Source: Actinomycetospora lutea
GTDB taxonomy: Bacteria > Actinomycetota > Actinomycetes > Mycobacteriales > Pseudonocardiaceae
Assembly: GCF_028737205.1 (NCBI RefSeq)
Contig: NZ_JAQZAL010000025.1
Span: 1-64,000, forward strand
Reading direction: 5' to 3'
Length of the DNA stretch: 64,000 nt
Of this stretch, positions 1 through 8,048 are shown piece by piece. Within the stretch, counting starts at the first letter, position 1, and every line of letters begins with the position of its first letter. The notes below the pieces were generated by a model. It searched no databases and had not been told where the DNA came from. It saw nothing but the letters and a program-made list of their open reading frames with translations. The position numbers and the translations under genes are program-made.

Positions 1-316
1 AGATGACGAACCCGGCGGAGAAGCAGACCGTCGACACGAACATCGCCCAGCGCGGGCCGCGCCGCTCGACCATCGTGCCCCAGAAGGCCGCGGACAGCCC
101 GAGCATGACGATCGCGAGCTGGAACGGGAGCGCGGTCGCGGTGCCCGAGAGCCCTAGCCCCTGGCCCAGTCCGGCCTTGAGCACGCTCCAGGCGTACGCC
201 TGCCCGATCGCGAGATGCACGGCGAGCGCGGCCGGCGGGACGAGCCAGCGACTCCAGCCCGGTGGTGCGACTACGGCGGAGCGGCTGAAGAAGCCACCCC
301 CGGACGGGTTGCTCAC
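1..316 (-). CDS. MFS transporter, oxalate/formate antiporter (OFA)-like, 3' part cut by window edge
   Basis: The N-terminal 105 residues of a major facilitator protein are visible; the rest lies before base 1. After a short hydrophilic leader there are hydrophobic segments at about residues 20-42, 55-75 and 88-105. The first carries the IGQAYAWSV stretch typical of OFA-type transporters, and a charged ERRGPRW loop sits between helices 2 and 3, as in MFS loop 2-3. It is an inner-membrane protein, and its substrate cannot be read from this fragment. I chose GTG at 316; an in-frame GTG at 325 is equally possible because neither has a clear Shine-Dalgarno sequence. A weak inverted repeat (GTGAG-N8-CTCAC, 371-388) lies upstream. 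Confidence 0.7.
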   Translation of the reverse strand, partial: MSNPSGGGFFSRSAVVAPPGWSRWLVPPAALAVHLAIGQAYAWSVLKAGLGQGLGLSGTATALPFQLAIVMLGLSAAFWGTMVERRGPRWAMFVSTVCFSAGFVI

Positions 317-681
317 GGCGAGCACCCCACTCTCGTCTGTGGTCGGACAATCGAGGCGGTGTAGGTACCCGTGAGGGAGATCACTCACACTTTTCACGCC
401 GGGACGCGGGAGGCTCGACGGGACGCGTGACGGTGCGTCCGGGCGGCACCGTCCCTGCCTGTCCTCGACGCGCAGCACCGGACCCCGCTACGCGGGGATC
501 GGGCTGTGTGCGGCTTCCGGAGGCCGAACGGCAAGGCCCGCTGATGGGCCGGGCGGCACATCATGCCCGGACAACGCTGCGGCCCCGTTGTCTCGGGCGC
601 ACAGTGCGTTGCAGGCACACGCGGTCCGACCGGGTCCCGTGGCGGGGCGTCCTCGGCACCACCGGAGCTTGCTCCCTCAGC
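317..681. other. Intergenic stretch without a supported gene
   Basis: This gap lies between the divergently read MFS gene and the 3' end of the anti-sigma-like gene. The open frames crossing it are arginine/proline-rich shadows. I see a GC hairpin with a 6-base stem at 483-497 (CCCCGC / GCGGGG, loop TAC) without a T-run, which could stop transcription of the minus-strand sigma/anti-sigma pair. The inverted repeat at 371-388 could be an operator for the transporter. Neither is certain. Confidence 0.3.
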
Positions 682-1587
682 TCAGCGCGGGCCGCGCGCG
701 GGGGAGCCGCTGTCCTCCCGTGCCTGACCGGGCGGGACGGCCGCGGACCCGACGGCCCGGCCGTCGGCGGGGCCGTTGCTCTGCCGGCCCTGTCCCGGAG
801 GGGTGGCCGGCGGGCCCACGGGCCGTCCGCCGGCCCCGTCGCCGTCGCCGTCGCCGTCGCTGGCGCCGGTGTCGCCCGAGCTCTCCTCCCGGGCCGGTCC
901 GGACGGCACCGACGGTCGGGCGGGATCGGACTCGGACACGCTCCCGGACCGCGGGGCTCCCGGCGATCCCGGGGACCCGTTCGTGGTGTCCCCCGCCGGG
1001 CCGGACGGCACGACCGCCGGCGGCTGAGCCGGCGGCCTGGTCGGGGCGCCGGTCCGGGCGCAGAGGTCGTCGACGTTCCCGGTGCCACCGGCCGCGGAGA
1101 TCAGCGCGGCGAACGCCGGGTCGGTGTCGCGGGTGGGTGCGGCGGCGCTCCAGGCCCGACACTCCGCGATCCTCGTCGGGTCGGGGAGGGCGTCGGGGTC
1201 CGCGGCCCCGGTCGACGGCCGGGCGGGGACCGACGACGTCGGCGGTGCGGTCGGGGGCCCCTCGTGCCACACCACGGCCGCCGTTCCGGTGGCCACGCCG
1301 GCACCGGCCACGGCGAGTGCGACCGCGGACGCCAGCCCCGCCGGCGTGCGCCACCAGCTGCCCCGACGGGCGGTTGCCACGCCGGCGGGGCGGGTGTGCA
1401 CCGGACCGGCCGTGACGTCGGCATCGTCGGCGGCCAGGAACGCGCTGATCGCGGCGTCCTCTCCGGCGAGCTCCTCGCGGTGCGGGGCTCCGGAAGCGGC
1501 CGCGAGCAGGTCGCGGAGCGGTCCGCTGCCCGCCCCGTCGAGCAGGTCCTCCGCCTGCGCCCGTGACAGCCGACGACGTGGAGTCAT
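682..1587 (-). CDS. Single-pass membrane protein, probable anti-sigma partner of the ECF sigma factor
   Basis: A 301-residue protein with an N-terminal cytoplasmic part of about 80 residues, one hydrophobic segment at about 84-106, and a long outer region rich in Pro, Gly, Ser and Asp. Its ATG overlaps the sigma-factor stop by 4 bases (ATGA), so the two are translationally coupled. Position and topology suggest it binds the sigma factor, but the zinc motif HxxxCxxC of classical anti-sigma factors is absent and I recognise no domain. The Asp-Gly run near the C-terminus is encoded by a tandem hexamer (GTCGCC type) around 836-861. The function is inferred from context only. Confidence 0.7.
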   Translation of the reverse strand: MTPRRRLSRAQAEDLLDGAGSGPLRDLLAAASGAPHREELAGEDAAISAFLAADDADVTAGPVHTRPAGVATARRGSWWRTPAGLASAVALAVAGAGVATGTAAVVWHEGPPTAPPTSSVPARPSTGAADPDALPDPTRIAECRAWSAAAPTRDTDPAFAALISAAGGTGNVDDLCARTGAPTRPPAQPPAVVPSGPAGDTTNGSPGSPGAPRSGSVSESDPARPSVPSGPAREESSGDTGASDGDGDGDGAGGRPVGPPATPPGQGRQSNGPADGRAVGSAAVPPGQAREDSGSPARGPR

Positions 1588-2237
1588 GTCGGGTCCTCCG
1601 GCGCCGGTGTCCGGTCGACCTGGCGGGCGAGGGTCTTCAGGCCGCGGTGGGCCGCCACCCGCACAGCACCTGCCCGCTTGCCGAGGACGTTGCCCGCCGC
1701 TTCGGCGCTGAGGCCAACGACGGCGCGCAGGAGCACCGCCTCGGCCTGGTCCCGCGGCAACGAGGCGATGATCTCGATCGCCTGCGCGGTGGACAGGGCC
1801 GCGATCGCCGCCTCGGCCGTGTCGCCGCGGGCGGTGAGGTCGGCGAGGTCAGGCACCACCTGCAGGCCCTGGGGTTCGGCGGGACGTCGGTTGCGCAGCT
1901 TGATCAGGTCCAGCGCGCGGTGGCGCGTGATGCTCGCCGCCCACCCGCGGAAGCCCTCGAGGTCGCCGAAGAACGACGGCAGGTCGCGGGCGATCTGGAG
2001 CCACGCCTCGCCGGTGACGTCGTCCGCGTCCTGCCCGACCAGCGCGCGGGCGTAGCGGAAGAGGCGTGGCTGGAGCTCGCGGTAGAGCGTCGCGAACCCC
2101 GCCGGGTCGCCGCCCATGGCCCTGCGGAGGGCGTGCTCGAGGTCGTCGGGTTCGTCGACCACCGGGTCAGGCCGTGGCTCGACGCCGCGGGGGCCGTCGA
2201 GTCGTTCCGCCGCCGGCGGGGTGCGCGGCGAGGTCAC
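1584..2237 (-). CDS. ECF-family RNA polymerase sigma factor
   Basis: A 217-residue protein. Region 2 is recognisable (FATLYRELQPRLFRYAR, then a helix with ITRHRALDLI), followed by region 4 (SLPRDQAEAVLLRAVVGLS and the helix-turn-helix GKRAGAVRVAAHRGLKTL). It should direct RNA polymerase to a small regulon and be held inactive by the membrane protein encoded next, whose ATG overlaps its stop. I chose the GTG at 2237 because the longer frame upstream translates to arginine/proline-rich noise. No Shine-Dalgarno sequence is obvious there, so the start is uncertain. Length and domain order are normal for the family. Confidence 0.88.
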   Translation of the reverse strand: MTSPRTPPAAERLDGPRGVEPRPDPVVDEPDDLEHALRRAMGGDPAGFATLYRELQPRLFRYARALVGQDADDVTGEAWLQIARDLPSFFGDLEGFRGWAASITRHRALDLIKLRNRRPAEPQGLQVVPDLADLTARGDTAEAAIAALSTAQAIEIIASLPRDQAEAVLLRAVVGLSAEAAGNVLGKRAGAVRVAAHRGLKTLARQVDRTPAPEDPT

Positions 2238-2528
2238 GACGACGCACTCGCCGCGCCCGTCCGGCGCCGTCCCCCTCGACGTCGACGCCGGACGGGCCGG
2301 GAGCCCCGGCGCGGGTCCGAGCGCTGTGCGCCCGGACCCGCTCGGGGGCGTCCTCCCGGGCGCCGCTGCTCCTGCCCGAGCAGCAGCACCTCGGGACCGC
2401 AGGTGCGCTGCACCCCCACGACAGCACACCCCCTCCGGCCGGTTCGGTCCGCGCACCCCTCGACGGGTCGTGCGCGAGCCCACTGCCGGTCAGCGACACG
2501 GCGCGGCAACCCGTTACACCCGCGTCGG

Positions 2529-2726
2529 TCAGGAACGCCCCGCGTCGCTCGACGGCCGACAGCCGGGCAGCCAGAGGTCCGAGGTGTCCGGATCGTCGTC
2601 GGTCGTCGACACGGGCTCGACGAACCGAGCCGGGCGTTCACCGATCTCCCCCGCATCGGTTCCGGGGCCGTCGGGCGGCCCCACCTCACGACAGGTCGCG
2701 TCGTAGATCGGGGTCTCGCCGCTCAC
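2529..2726 (-). CDS. Small hypothetical protein with a TPIYD motif
   Basis: A putative 65-residue acidic protein starting at GTG 2726. The beginning (SGETPIYDATCREVG) resembles short proteins I have seen in actinomycetes that share a TPIYD motif near the N-terminus, but I cannot name a family. The remainder is rich in Asp, Pro and Thr. The frame stays open up to 2960, but that upstream part is low-complexity. It sits alone between the sigma factor and another small minus-strand ORF. The GGTGTAAC octamer recurs in this region. Confidence 0.45.
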   Translation of the reverse strand: MSGETPIYDATCREVGPPDGPGTDAGEIGERPARFVEPVSTTDDDPDTSDLWLPGCRPSSDAGRS

Positions 2727-3022
2727 GACCCCGCCACCGACCGGCCGCCCCGCACCCTCACTGCGTTCGACCGGTACCGCCACCTCGTGCGACGGGTCGA
2801 CCGTGACGGCCGACTGGTGCCGATCGAGAGCACCGGCGTGGGCGCCATCGCGTCGGCGGGTGCTGCGGCTCCGCAGCGCCCGCGACATCGCCCCGGCTCC
2901 CGTTCTCGTGTGGCCACGCGGTGGGAGCGACGTCGACGCGGTTGGTGTTACACCGAGCACGGCCCGTGTTCACGGGCGTCGGGTTCGCTGTCGGTCGCCC
3001 CCGGCGAGGTCTCCGAGCCCCC

Positions 3023-3214
3023 TCACCGGCCGGTCGGGCCCGGCCCGAGCCCCGGGGAGCGCCGTCGCGCTCGGGACCGGTCCACGGGCGCCCAGAACGA
3101 CGCCCCGCAGGCCGGGCACTGGACCAGCAGTTCCTGTCGATGGGTGTCCTCGCGGATCAACTCGTGGACCCGGTTGAGACAACCTCCGGTGACACACGGG
3201 ACGTCGGCACCCAC
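3023..3214 (-). CDS. Small putative zinc-ribbon protein
   Basis: A putative 63-residue protein from GTG 3214, with GGGGGTGA just upstream as a possible ribosome site. Two cysteine pairs are spaced like a zinc ribbon: CVTGGC near the N-terminus and CPACGASFW about 25 residues later, followed by an Arg-rich tail. Between them is a charged helix-like segment (RVHELIREDTHRQ). It may bind zinc and possibly nucleic acid; this is inferred from the motif alone. One copy of the GGTGTAAC octamer lies 32 bases upstream of the start. The coding call is tentative. Confidence 0.45.
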   Translation of the reverse strand: MGADVPCVTGGCLNRVHELIREDTHRQELLVQCPACGASFWAPVDRSRARRRSPGLGPGPTGR

Positions 3215-3642
3215 GTCACCCCCAGCGCCGAGGCGCGGGTCGCGCGTTACACCCTCGCCGGCGTCCCCGTCTCGCGACGCGGCCGTCGATGCCGGAGGCC
3301 GGTCGCCTCGACGAACGCGCAGTCTGCCGAGCCCGTGTCTGCTGGGCCGGGTGGCCGCACGGATGCCTTTCTTCGGCCCCCCTGTCGATGGCGCTTTCGG
3401 CGATCGCGCGCGCGGCGGGAGCGGACCTGCACGTCGGGTCACACGGAAAGCAATGATGCCTGACCATCAATCGCACCGGCCTCGAACAAGCGATCATCAC
3501 TGTTTCTGGGGACGGAAACAGTCCGCGTCCAGAATATCGCGGTGGTCGGCCGAACAGCCATCCCTCTCACCGCCGGATGCACCAATTTCGCGCCAGCAGC
3601 GAATGATCAGGTAACGGTCAGGGGTGATGTCCAGATACCGGT
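3215..3642. other. Intergenic region upstream of the glycosyltransferase
   Basis: About 430 bases without a convincing gene, noticeably less GC-rich than the surroundings between roughly 3430 and 3620. It holds one GGTGTAAC octamer on the minus strand (3246-3253) and a clear inverted repeat (3499-3522). Promoters for both the minus-strand small genes and the plus-strand polysaccharide operon probably lie here. Confidence 0.4.
3499..3522. promoter_or_regulatory. Inverted repeat ACTGTTTC-N8-GAAACAGT, candidate operator
   Basis: A perfect 8-base inverted repeat separated by 8 bases, 120 bases upstream of the exopolysaccharide synthase gene and in a locally AT-richer stretch. Arm spacing fits a dimeric helix-turn-helix repressor; it could also fold as a hairpin. 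No regulator gene is adjacent, so the binding protein is unknown. Confidence 0.45.
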
Positions 3643-5325
3643 GTGTCGGCGCGGTCTCGGCCGAGCGGCGTCGTCGGACGACGGTGCCGACAGAGCAGGG
3701 ACACCACGGAGCTGGGGGCGCGGGTGCAGTCGGTCGCGAATACCGAGGGTGCGCGAGAAGTGGCGGAGCGGACGCCGAAGCACAGCAGGGGCGAGCACCG
3801 CGCGCAGATCTCTTCGGTGCCGCGCGTACTCACGGTCGCCGATCTCGTCGCCGACGGCCGGCACACGTCGTCCCAGAGCAGTCCCGACGTGCCGGGTCCG
3901 GTCCCGCCGATCCGGGACGCCGTGACCGATCGATGGGATCGACGATCGCTCGGGGACGCCGGATCGGGGACAGCTCCGGACACCGATCGATTCGCGAGGC
4001 CGTTTCCGGGGGATCGCGCGGTGGGGGTCCGGACGAATGCCGTCCCGGCGGCCACTCCGCCCGTTCGACGATCACCCGTGGTGGCCACGCCGCATCGAGC
4101 GGACGTCGCGGCGCCTGCGCTCTCGCCCGATCTTTCGCGGGGTCGGTACCGGTTTCCCGCGGACGGCGAGATGCTCGGCGACCGGACCACGGTCCTGCCG
4201 GCGGTCGCCCCGAGGCGGACGGTGTCGTTGCGCGAGGTGGAGGCGCCTCGCCGCCGCGCGTCCGCGTCCAGAACCGGACCGGTCACGGTCGCGATCCTGC
4301 CGGCGCACAACGAGGAGGAGATCATCGCGACCGCGGTGCAGGCGCTGCGCGACCAGACCGCGCCGCCCGACCGCATCATCGTGGCCTCGGACAACAGCAC
4401 CGACGCCACGGTCGAGCGCGGCCGGTCCGCCGGCGCCGCGGTGCTCGAGACGGTCGACAACCGGGACAAGAAGGCCGGCGCGCTCAACCAGGTCCTCGAC
4501 CAGCTGCTCCCCACCCTCGAGGACGACGACGTGGTCCTCGTGCAGGACGCCGACAGCAAGCTGGACGCCCACTTCCTGGAGGCGGCGCGGTCGTACCTCG
4601 ACCGCGGCTACGGCGCGGTCGGCGGCATCTTCCGCGGTGGCCCGGGCGGTGGCTTCGTCGGGCACCTGCAGCGCAACGAGTACGCCCGGTACGCCCGGGA
4701 CGTCGACCGGCTCGACGGCAAGTGCCTGGTCATCACGGGGACCGCGGCCCTGTTCCGGGTCCGTACCCTGCGGGAGGTCTCGGCGGCGCGGCGCTCCGGC
4801 AGGCTCCCGGCGGGTGACGGCCGCGGCGGCGTCTACGACACGACCGTGCTCACCGAGGACAACGAGCTGACCTTCGCGCTCCTCCACCTCGGCCACAAGG
4901 TCATCTCCCCGTCACGGTGCACCCTCGTGACCGAGGTGATGGAGTCCTGGGGCGCCCTGTGGAGGCAGCGCCTGCGGTGGAAGCGGGGTGCCGTCCAGAA
5001 CTGTCTCCAGTACGGGCTGACGCGCATCACGTGGCGGTACTGGGGCCGGCAGATCGTGACGTTCCTCGGCTGTCTCGTCTCCGCGGCCTACATCGGCTCC
5101 CTGATCTGGGCACTGTTCGGCGGGGGCATCCACATCCACGCCTTCTGGCTCGGGGTGACGGCCATCTTCGTCGTCGAACGCATCGTCACGGTGCGGCTGC
5201 GCGGATGGCGCCAGATGGTCCTGGCGGCCTCGATGTACGAATTGATCATCGATTACTTCCTCCAGGCCTGCCACATCAAGGCCTACTGCGACGTCCTGCT
5301 CGGCAGGACCGGCAGCTGGAACTGA
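3643..5325 (+). CDS. Family 2 processive glycosyltransferase (exopolysaccharide synthase, BcsA/NodC/PgaC type)
   Basis: A 560-residue membrane glycosyltransferase. After a poorly conserved hydrophilic leader of about 190 residues come the GT2 signatures: ILPAHNEEEIIATAV, the DxD-type QDADSKL, the TEDNEL acceptor motif and the QRLRWKRG (QxxRW) motif. Three or four C-terminal membrane helices follow. It should polymerise a sugar from a nucleotide-sugar and extrude it. The sugar cannot be read, but a downstream polysaccharide deacetylase suggests an N-acetylhexosamine polymer. The start is uncertain; GTG 3730 is an alternative that removes an Arg-rich beginning. It leads an operon with a small membrane protein, a deacetylase and a GH16 enzyme. 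Confidence 0.88.
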   Translation: MSARSRPSGVVGRRCRQSRDTTELGARVQSVANTEGAREVAERTPKHSRGEHRAQISSVPRVLTVADLVADGRHTSSQSSPDVPGPVPPIRDAVTDRWDRRSLGDAGSGTAPDTDRFARPFPGDRAVGVRTNAVPAATPPVRRSPVVATPHRADVAAPALSPDLSRGRYRFPADGEMLGDRTTVLPAVAPRRTVSLREVEAPRRRASASRTGPVTVAILPAHNEEEIIATAVQALRDQTAPPDRIIVASDNSTDATVERGRSAGAAVLETVDNRDKKAGALNQVLDQLLPTLEDDDVVLVQDADSKLDAHFLEAARSYLDRGYGAVGGIFRGGPGGGFVGHLQRNEYARYARDVDRLDGKCLVITGTAALFRVRTLREVSAARRSGRLPAGDGRGGVYDTTVLTEDNELTFALLHLGHKVISPSRCTLVTEVMESWGALWRQRLRWKRGAVQNCLQYGLTRITWRYWGRQIVTFLGCLVSAAYIGSLIWALFGGGIHIHAFWLGVTAIFVVERIVTVRLRGWRQMVLAASMYELIIDYFLQACHIKAYCDVLLGRTGSWN

Positions 5326-5341
5326 GACGGGAGACCGCAGC

Positions 5342-5563
5342 ATGTACAACTTCGGTGTGGCGCCGCTCGCGATGGGTGTGGGTGCCGGCGCGAGCCTGCC
5401 GTTCCTGGAGATGTCCCCGTTCTGGGTCGTCCTGGCGACGTTCGCCCTCGTCGCGTGCGGCAGTGCCATCAGGAGGGTGCTGCCCCGGATCGTCGTCGCC
5501 GATCCGGCCGTCCCTGCTCCGGCCGAGCGGGACCGGCGCGTGGGAAAGCATGCGCGACGGTGA
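5342..5563 (+). CDS. Small membrane protein of the exopolysaccharide locus
   Basis: A 73-residue protein starting 16 bases after the synthase stop. It has a glycine/alanine-rich hydrophobic N-terminus and a strong hydrophobic helix at about residues 27-44, followed by a basic Arg-rich tail, so a one- or two-span membrane protein is likely. Its 3' end overlaps the start of the deacetylase gene by 14 bases. I recognise no family; it may be an accessory subunit of the synthase, as small membrane partners are common for GT2 exporters. That role is inferred from position. Confidence 0.7.
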   Translation: MYNFGVAPLAMGVGAGASLPFLEMSPFWVVLATFALVACGSAIRRVLPRIVVADPAVPAPAERDRRVGKHARR

Positions 5564-6332
5564 GGTCCGCCGGCGGGCGCTGTGGCGTGTCGCGATGGCC
5601 CTGCTGCTGGCGGCGACCCCGTTCATCGCCGGCTCGGCCGTCGCCGGTCCCGACCCGTCCCCGTCGGTCGCGCCGGGGCCGCAGGAGGAACGCGGGGCGT
5701 GCCCGCGCGGCTACGTCGCCCTGACCTTCGACGACGGACCCGACCCGGTGACGACGCCGCAGATCGCCGCGATCCTGCGGGCCCACGATGCGCGGGCGAC
5801 GTTCTTCGTCATCGGCACGCTGGCCGCGACGCACCCCGACATCGTCCGCCGGCTCCGGGTGGACGGGATGACCGTCGCGAACCACACCTACGACCACCCC
5901 TTTCTCGACCAGCTCCCCGCCGAGGACGTCCGTCGCGAGCTCCAGGAGACCAACGCGATCCTCGACGGGCTGGCCGGGCCCGCGCCCGTGCTGTTCCGGC
6001 CGCCCTACGGCCGCACCAACGCCACGGTCGAGGCGGTCGCGCGCAGCCTGGGCATGACCCAGGTGCTGTGGACCCACGACTCCGACGACTACGACCGGGT
6101 CCCCGCCCAGCAGGTGGTCGCGGCGGCGCGCCGGGCCGGTGACGGCGACGTCCTGCTGCTCCACGAGGGGCTCGCGACCACGGTGGAGGCGCTGCCGCAG
6201 GTCCTCGCCGACCTGAGGGCGAGGGGGCTGTGCTCGGGACGGATCGTGCCGTCGACCTCGCCCCGGCGGGCCTGGGTGGACTACACCGGTGACGACCGCA
6301 CCTACTACTACGCCAGGACCGCCCGGTGGTGA
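5550..6332 (+). CDS. Secreted polysaccharide deacetylase (NodB homology, CE4)
   Basis: A 260-residue protein with a signal peptide (charged start, hydrophobic core at about 14-30, AVA-G cleavage region). CE4 motifs are complete: TFDDGPD (catalytic base and metal Asp, residues 59-65), the metal histidines in NHTYDHP (H112 and H116), and RPPYG (150-154). It should remove N-acetyl groups from an extracellular polymer, probably the product of the upstream synthase. The ATG at 5550 has GGGAAAG four bases before it. The gene overlaps the small membrane protein gene by 14 bases and is followed after 7 bases by the GH16 gene. Confidence 0.9.
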   Translation: MRDGEVRRRALWRVAMALLLAATPFIAGSAVAGPDPSPSVAPGPQEERGACPRGYVALTFDDGPDPVTTPQIAAILRAHDARATFFVIGTLAATHPDIVRRLRVDGMTVANHTYDHPFLDQLPAEDVRRELQETNAILDGLAGPAPVLFRPPYGRTNATVEAVARSLGMTQVLWTHDSDDYDRVPAQQVVAAARRAGDGDVLLLHEGLATTVEALPQVLADLRARGLCSGRIVPSTSPRRAWVDYTGDDRTYYYARTARW

Positions 6333-6339
6333 CGGATCG

Positions 6340-7125
6340 GTGAACGCCCTGCTGGCCCTCGTGCTCGTGGCCGCGGTGAGCGGGTGCGGGGTCGAGCCCG
6401 CACCACCACCGGCGTACACCTTCGTCGACGAGTTCGACGGCCCGGCCGGGGCGGCGCCCGACGGGTCCCGGTGGACGTTCGACCTCGGTGCCGGCGGCTG
6501 GGGCAACGGCGAGCTCCAGACGTACACGGGGTCGCGGGAGAACTCCTTCCTCGACGGGTCGGGCCACCTCGTCCTGCGCGCGACCAGGACCGTCGTCGCG
6601 CGGGCGGGATCGCCGGAGGAGGTCGCCTTCCGCTCGGCGCGGATCACGACCAGGGACCGGTTCGCGCAGCGCTACGGCCACTGGGAAGCGCGGTTGCGGA
6701 TCGAGAGCCGGCGCGGGGTGTGGCCGGCGTGGTGGATGCTGGGCGACAACCACGCCACCGAGGGCTGGCCGCTCAGCGGCGAGATCGACGTGGTCGAGGA
6801 CTACGGCTTCTCCGCCGTGGAGTCGAGCGTGCACACGGGCACGAGCCCGTCGGCGCTCGTCAGCTGGTCCGGCGGGACGGGCAACGACGCCGGGTTCCAC
6901 ACGTTCCGCATGGACTGGTCCCCCGAGGGCGTGTCGTTCGCCCGCGACGGCGTCCCCTATGCCGCGCTGGCGTGGGCACCCGGCGACCCCCGGATCCCGA
7001 CCGACCCGGCACGACCGATGTCGATGCTGCTCAACCTCGCGGTGGGCGGAGCGATCGGGGTCCCGCCGCCCGAGACGGAGTTCCCCGTCGACCTGGTGGT
7101 CGACTACGTGCGGGTGTGGTCGTGA
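6340..7125 (+). CDS. GH16 glycoside hydrolase lipoprotein (beta-glucanase type)
   Basis: A 261-residue enzyme starting at GTG 6340. The N-terminus is a lipoprotein signal with lipobox VSGC (C16). The GH16 active site GEIDVVED is intact, with E148 as likely nucleophile and E153 as acid/base. Aromatic substrate-cleft segments (GVWPAWWM, GNGELQTYT) are also typical. It should cut beta-linked glucan or galactan-like chains at the cell surface. Here it may trim the polymer made by the same operon or digest external glucan. It lies 7 bases after the deacetylase stop. Confidence 0.9.
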   Translation: MNALLALVLVAAVSGCGVEPAPPPAYTFVDEFDGPAGAAPDGSRWTFDLGAGGWGNGELQTYTGSRENSFLDGSGHLVLRATRTVVARAGSPEEVAFRSARITTRDRFAQRYGHWEARLRIESRRGVWPAWWMLGDNHATEGWPLSGEIDVVEDYGFSAVESSVHTGTSPSALVSWSGGTGNDAGFHTFRMDWSPEGVSFARDGVPYAALAWAPGDPRIPTDPARPMSMLLNLAVGGAIGVPPPETEFPVDLVVDYVRVWS

Positions 7126-7133
7126 GCGCGGCG

Positions 7134-7484
7134 TCAGCCCGCGCGGCGGACGAGGACGAGCTGCGAGCGCCGGAGACGCGCGGAGGCGTTCTCGGCGAGC
7201 AGGGAGTTGCGGCGCCGGACGATGGCCGTGGCGAGCTCGCGGGTGGCCGCGACGATCTCCTCGGGGTCGTCGTCCTCCGCGACCGAGCGGGCGGTGCAGC
7301 GCTCGACGATCTCGCCGATGGTGACGACCGCGCGGGCGAGCTCGTCGAGGGCGTCGCTGGACCAGTCGAAGCGGTCGGGACCGGCGGGGTGGGCGCGGCT
7401 GTGCTCCAGCATCTCGGCGAGCGCGTCGGATGCCTCCCGCGCGAGCCTGGCCGCCGCCTCGTCCTTGTGCACGTCCGCCTTCAT
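7134..7484 (-). CDS. Hypothetical helical protein
   Basis: A 116-residue soluble protein, mostly charged amphipathic helix with many Ala, Glu, Asp and Arg residues and no cysteine pair or membrane segment. The start at ATG 7484 (KADVHKDEAAARL) removes a Pro/Arg-rich extension that stays open to 7532. It converges with the GH16 gene, 8 bases apart. I do not recognise the family; the composition suggests a helical bundle. Confidence 0.7.
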   Translation of the reverse strand: MKADVHKDEAAARLAREASDALAEMLEHSRAHPAGPDRFDWSSDALDELARAVVTIGEIVERCTARSVAEDDDPEEIVAATRELATAIVRRRNSLLAENASARLRRSQLVLVRRAG

Positions 7485-7746
7485 CGTCGCTCGAGAACCC
7501 GGTGGTGGGTGTCCGTTGAGACGCCGAACCAATCCCCGACAGCATAGACCGTCGAGGAGTGGGGAGGACCCGGCCGGCGGGGGGACACCGACCGGGTCCG
7601 GTGCCGATCACGGGGGGCATGACCGGCGGCGATCATCCTTGCATGTGCATGTACAGCTGCAAAGAGCGCCCCCGGACGATCCGCTCGTCTGAGCGCAGCG
7701 TGCCACCATGGAGCCGGCACGGCCGACGAGACGAGGGGAGGGCCCG

Positions 7747-7992
7747 GTGCGGATACGACTCGTCGACGGTCCCTGCCGGGGGGACCACGACCTGCGCATC
7801 GCCGACGGCGCCAGCCTGCCCGAGGAGTACCTGGTGCTGGTGGAGGCCGGCCCGCGCCAGAAGGTCACCGAGATCTTCGGCGGCACGATCCCCGGGGTCA
7901 ACGTCTTCGCGGTCCACCGGCTCGCGCGCCGCGACGCCGACGGCACCCCGGTCTACGCGTTCACGGGGCGCCGGGAGTCGCGCGGGTACTAG
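7747..7992 (+). CDS. Hypothetical small protein (RIRLVDGPCRG start)
   Basis: An 81-residue protein. A strong purine-rich ribosome site (GAGGGGAGGG) lies just before GTG 7747, which decides this start over an ATG at 7708. The beginning, RIRLVDGPCRGD, resembles short actinobacterial proteins of unknown function with a beta-rich fold. No signal peptide or membrane helix. A bidirectional hairpin terminator follows directly. Confidence 0.7.
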   Translation: MRIRLVDGPCRGDHDLRIADGASLPEEYLVLVEAGPRQKVTEIFGGTIPGVNVFAVHRLARRDADGTPVYAFTGRRESRGY

Positions 7993-7997
7993 ACACA

Positions 7998-8031
7998 GCG
8001 ACCCCGAGGACGTCGTGATCCCCGGGGTCGC
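7998..8031. terminator. Bidirectional hairpin terminator
   Basis: A perfect 9-base stem (GCGACCCCG / CGGGGTCGC) with a 16-base loop, starting 6 bases after a plus-strand stop codon and ending 17 bases before the stop of the convergent CsbD gene. No T-run, as usual in this GC range. Confidence 0.65.
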
Positions 8032-8048
8032 TTCTGTGCGGTGTGACG

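Noticed and set aside
836-865. A tandem GTCGCC run as a CRISPR-like or satellite repeat
   Set aside because: It is a coding hexamer repeat giving Asp-Gly in the membrane protein; no spacers.
427-1566. A 379-codon plus-strand open frame at the left end
   Set aside because: Arg/Gly-rich shadow of the anti-sigma-like gene on the other strand, without a ribosome site or recognisable motif.
1563-3614. A 683-codon plus-strand open frame
   Set aside because: It covers the well-supported sigma factor in antisense and has no conserved segment.
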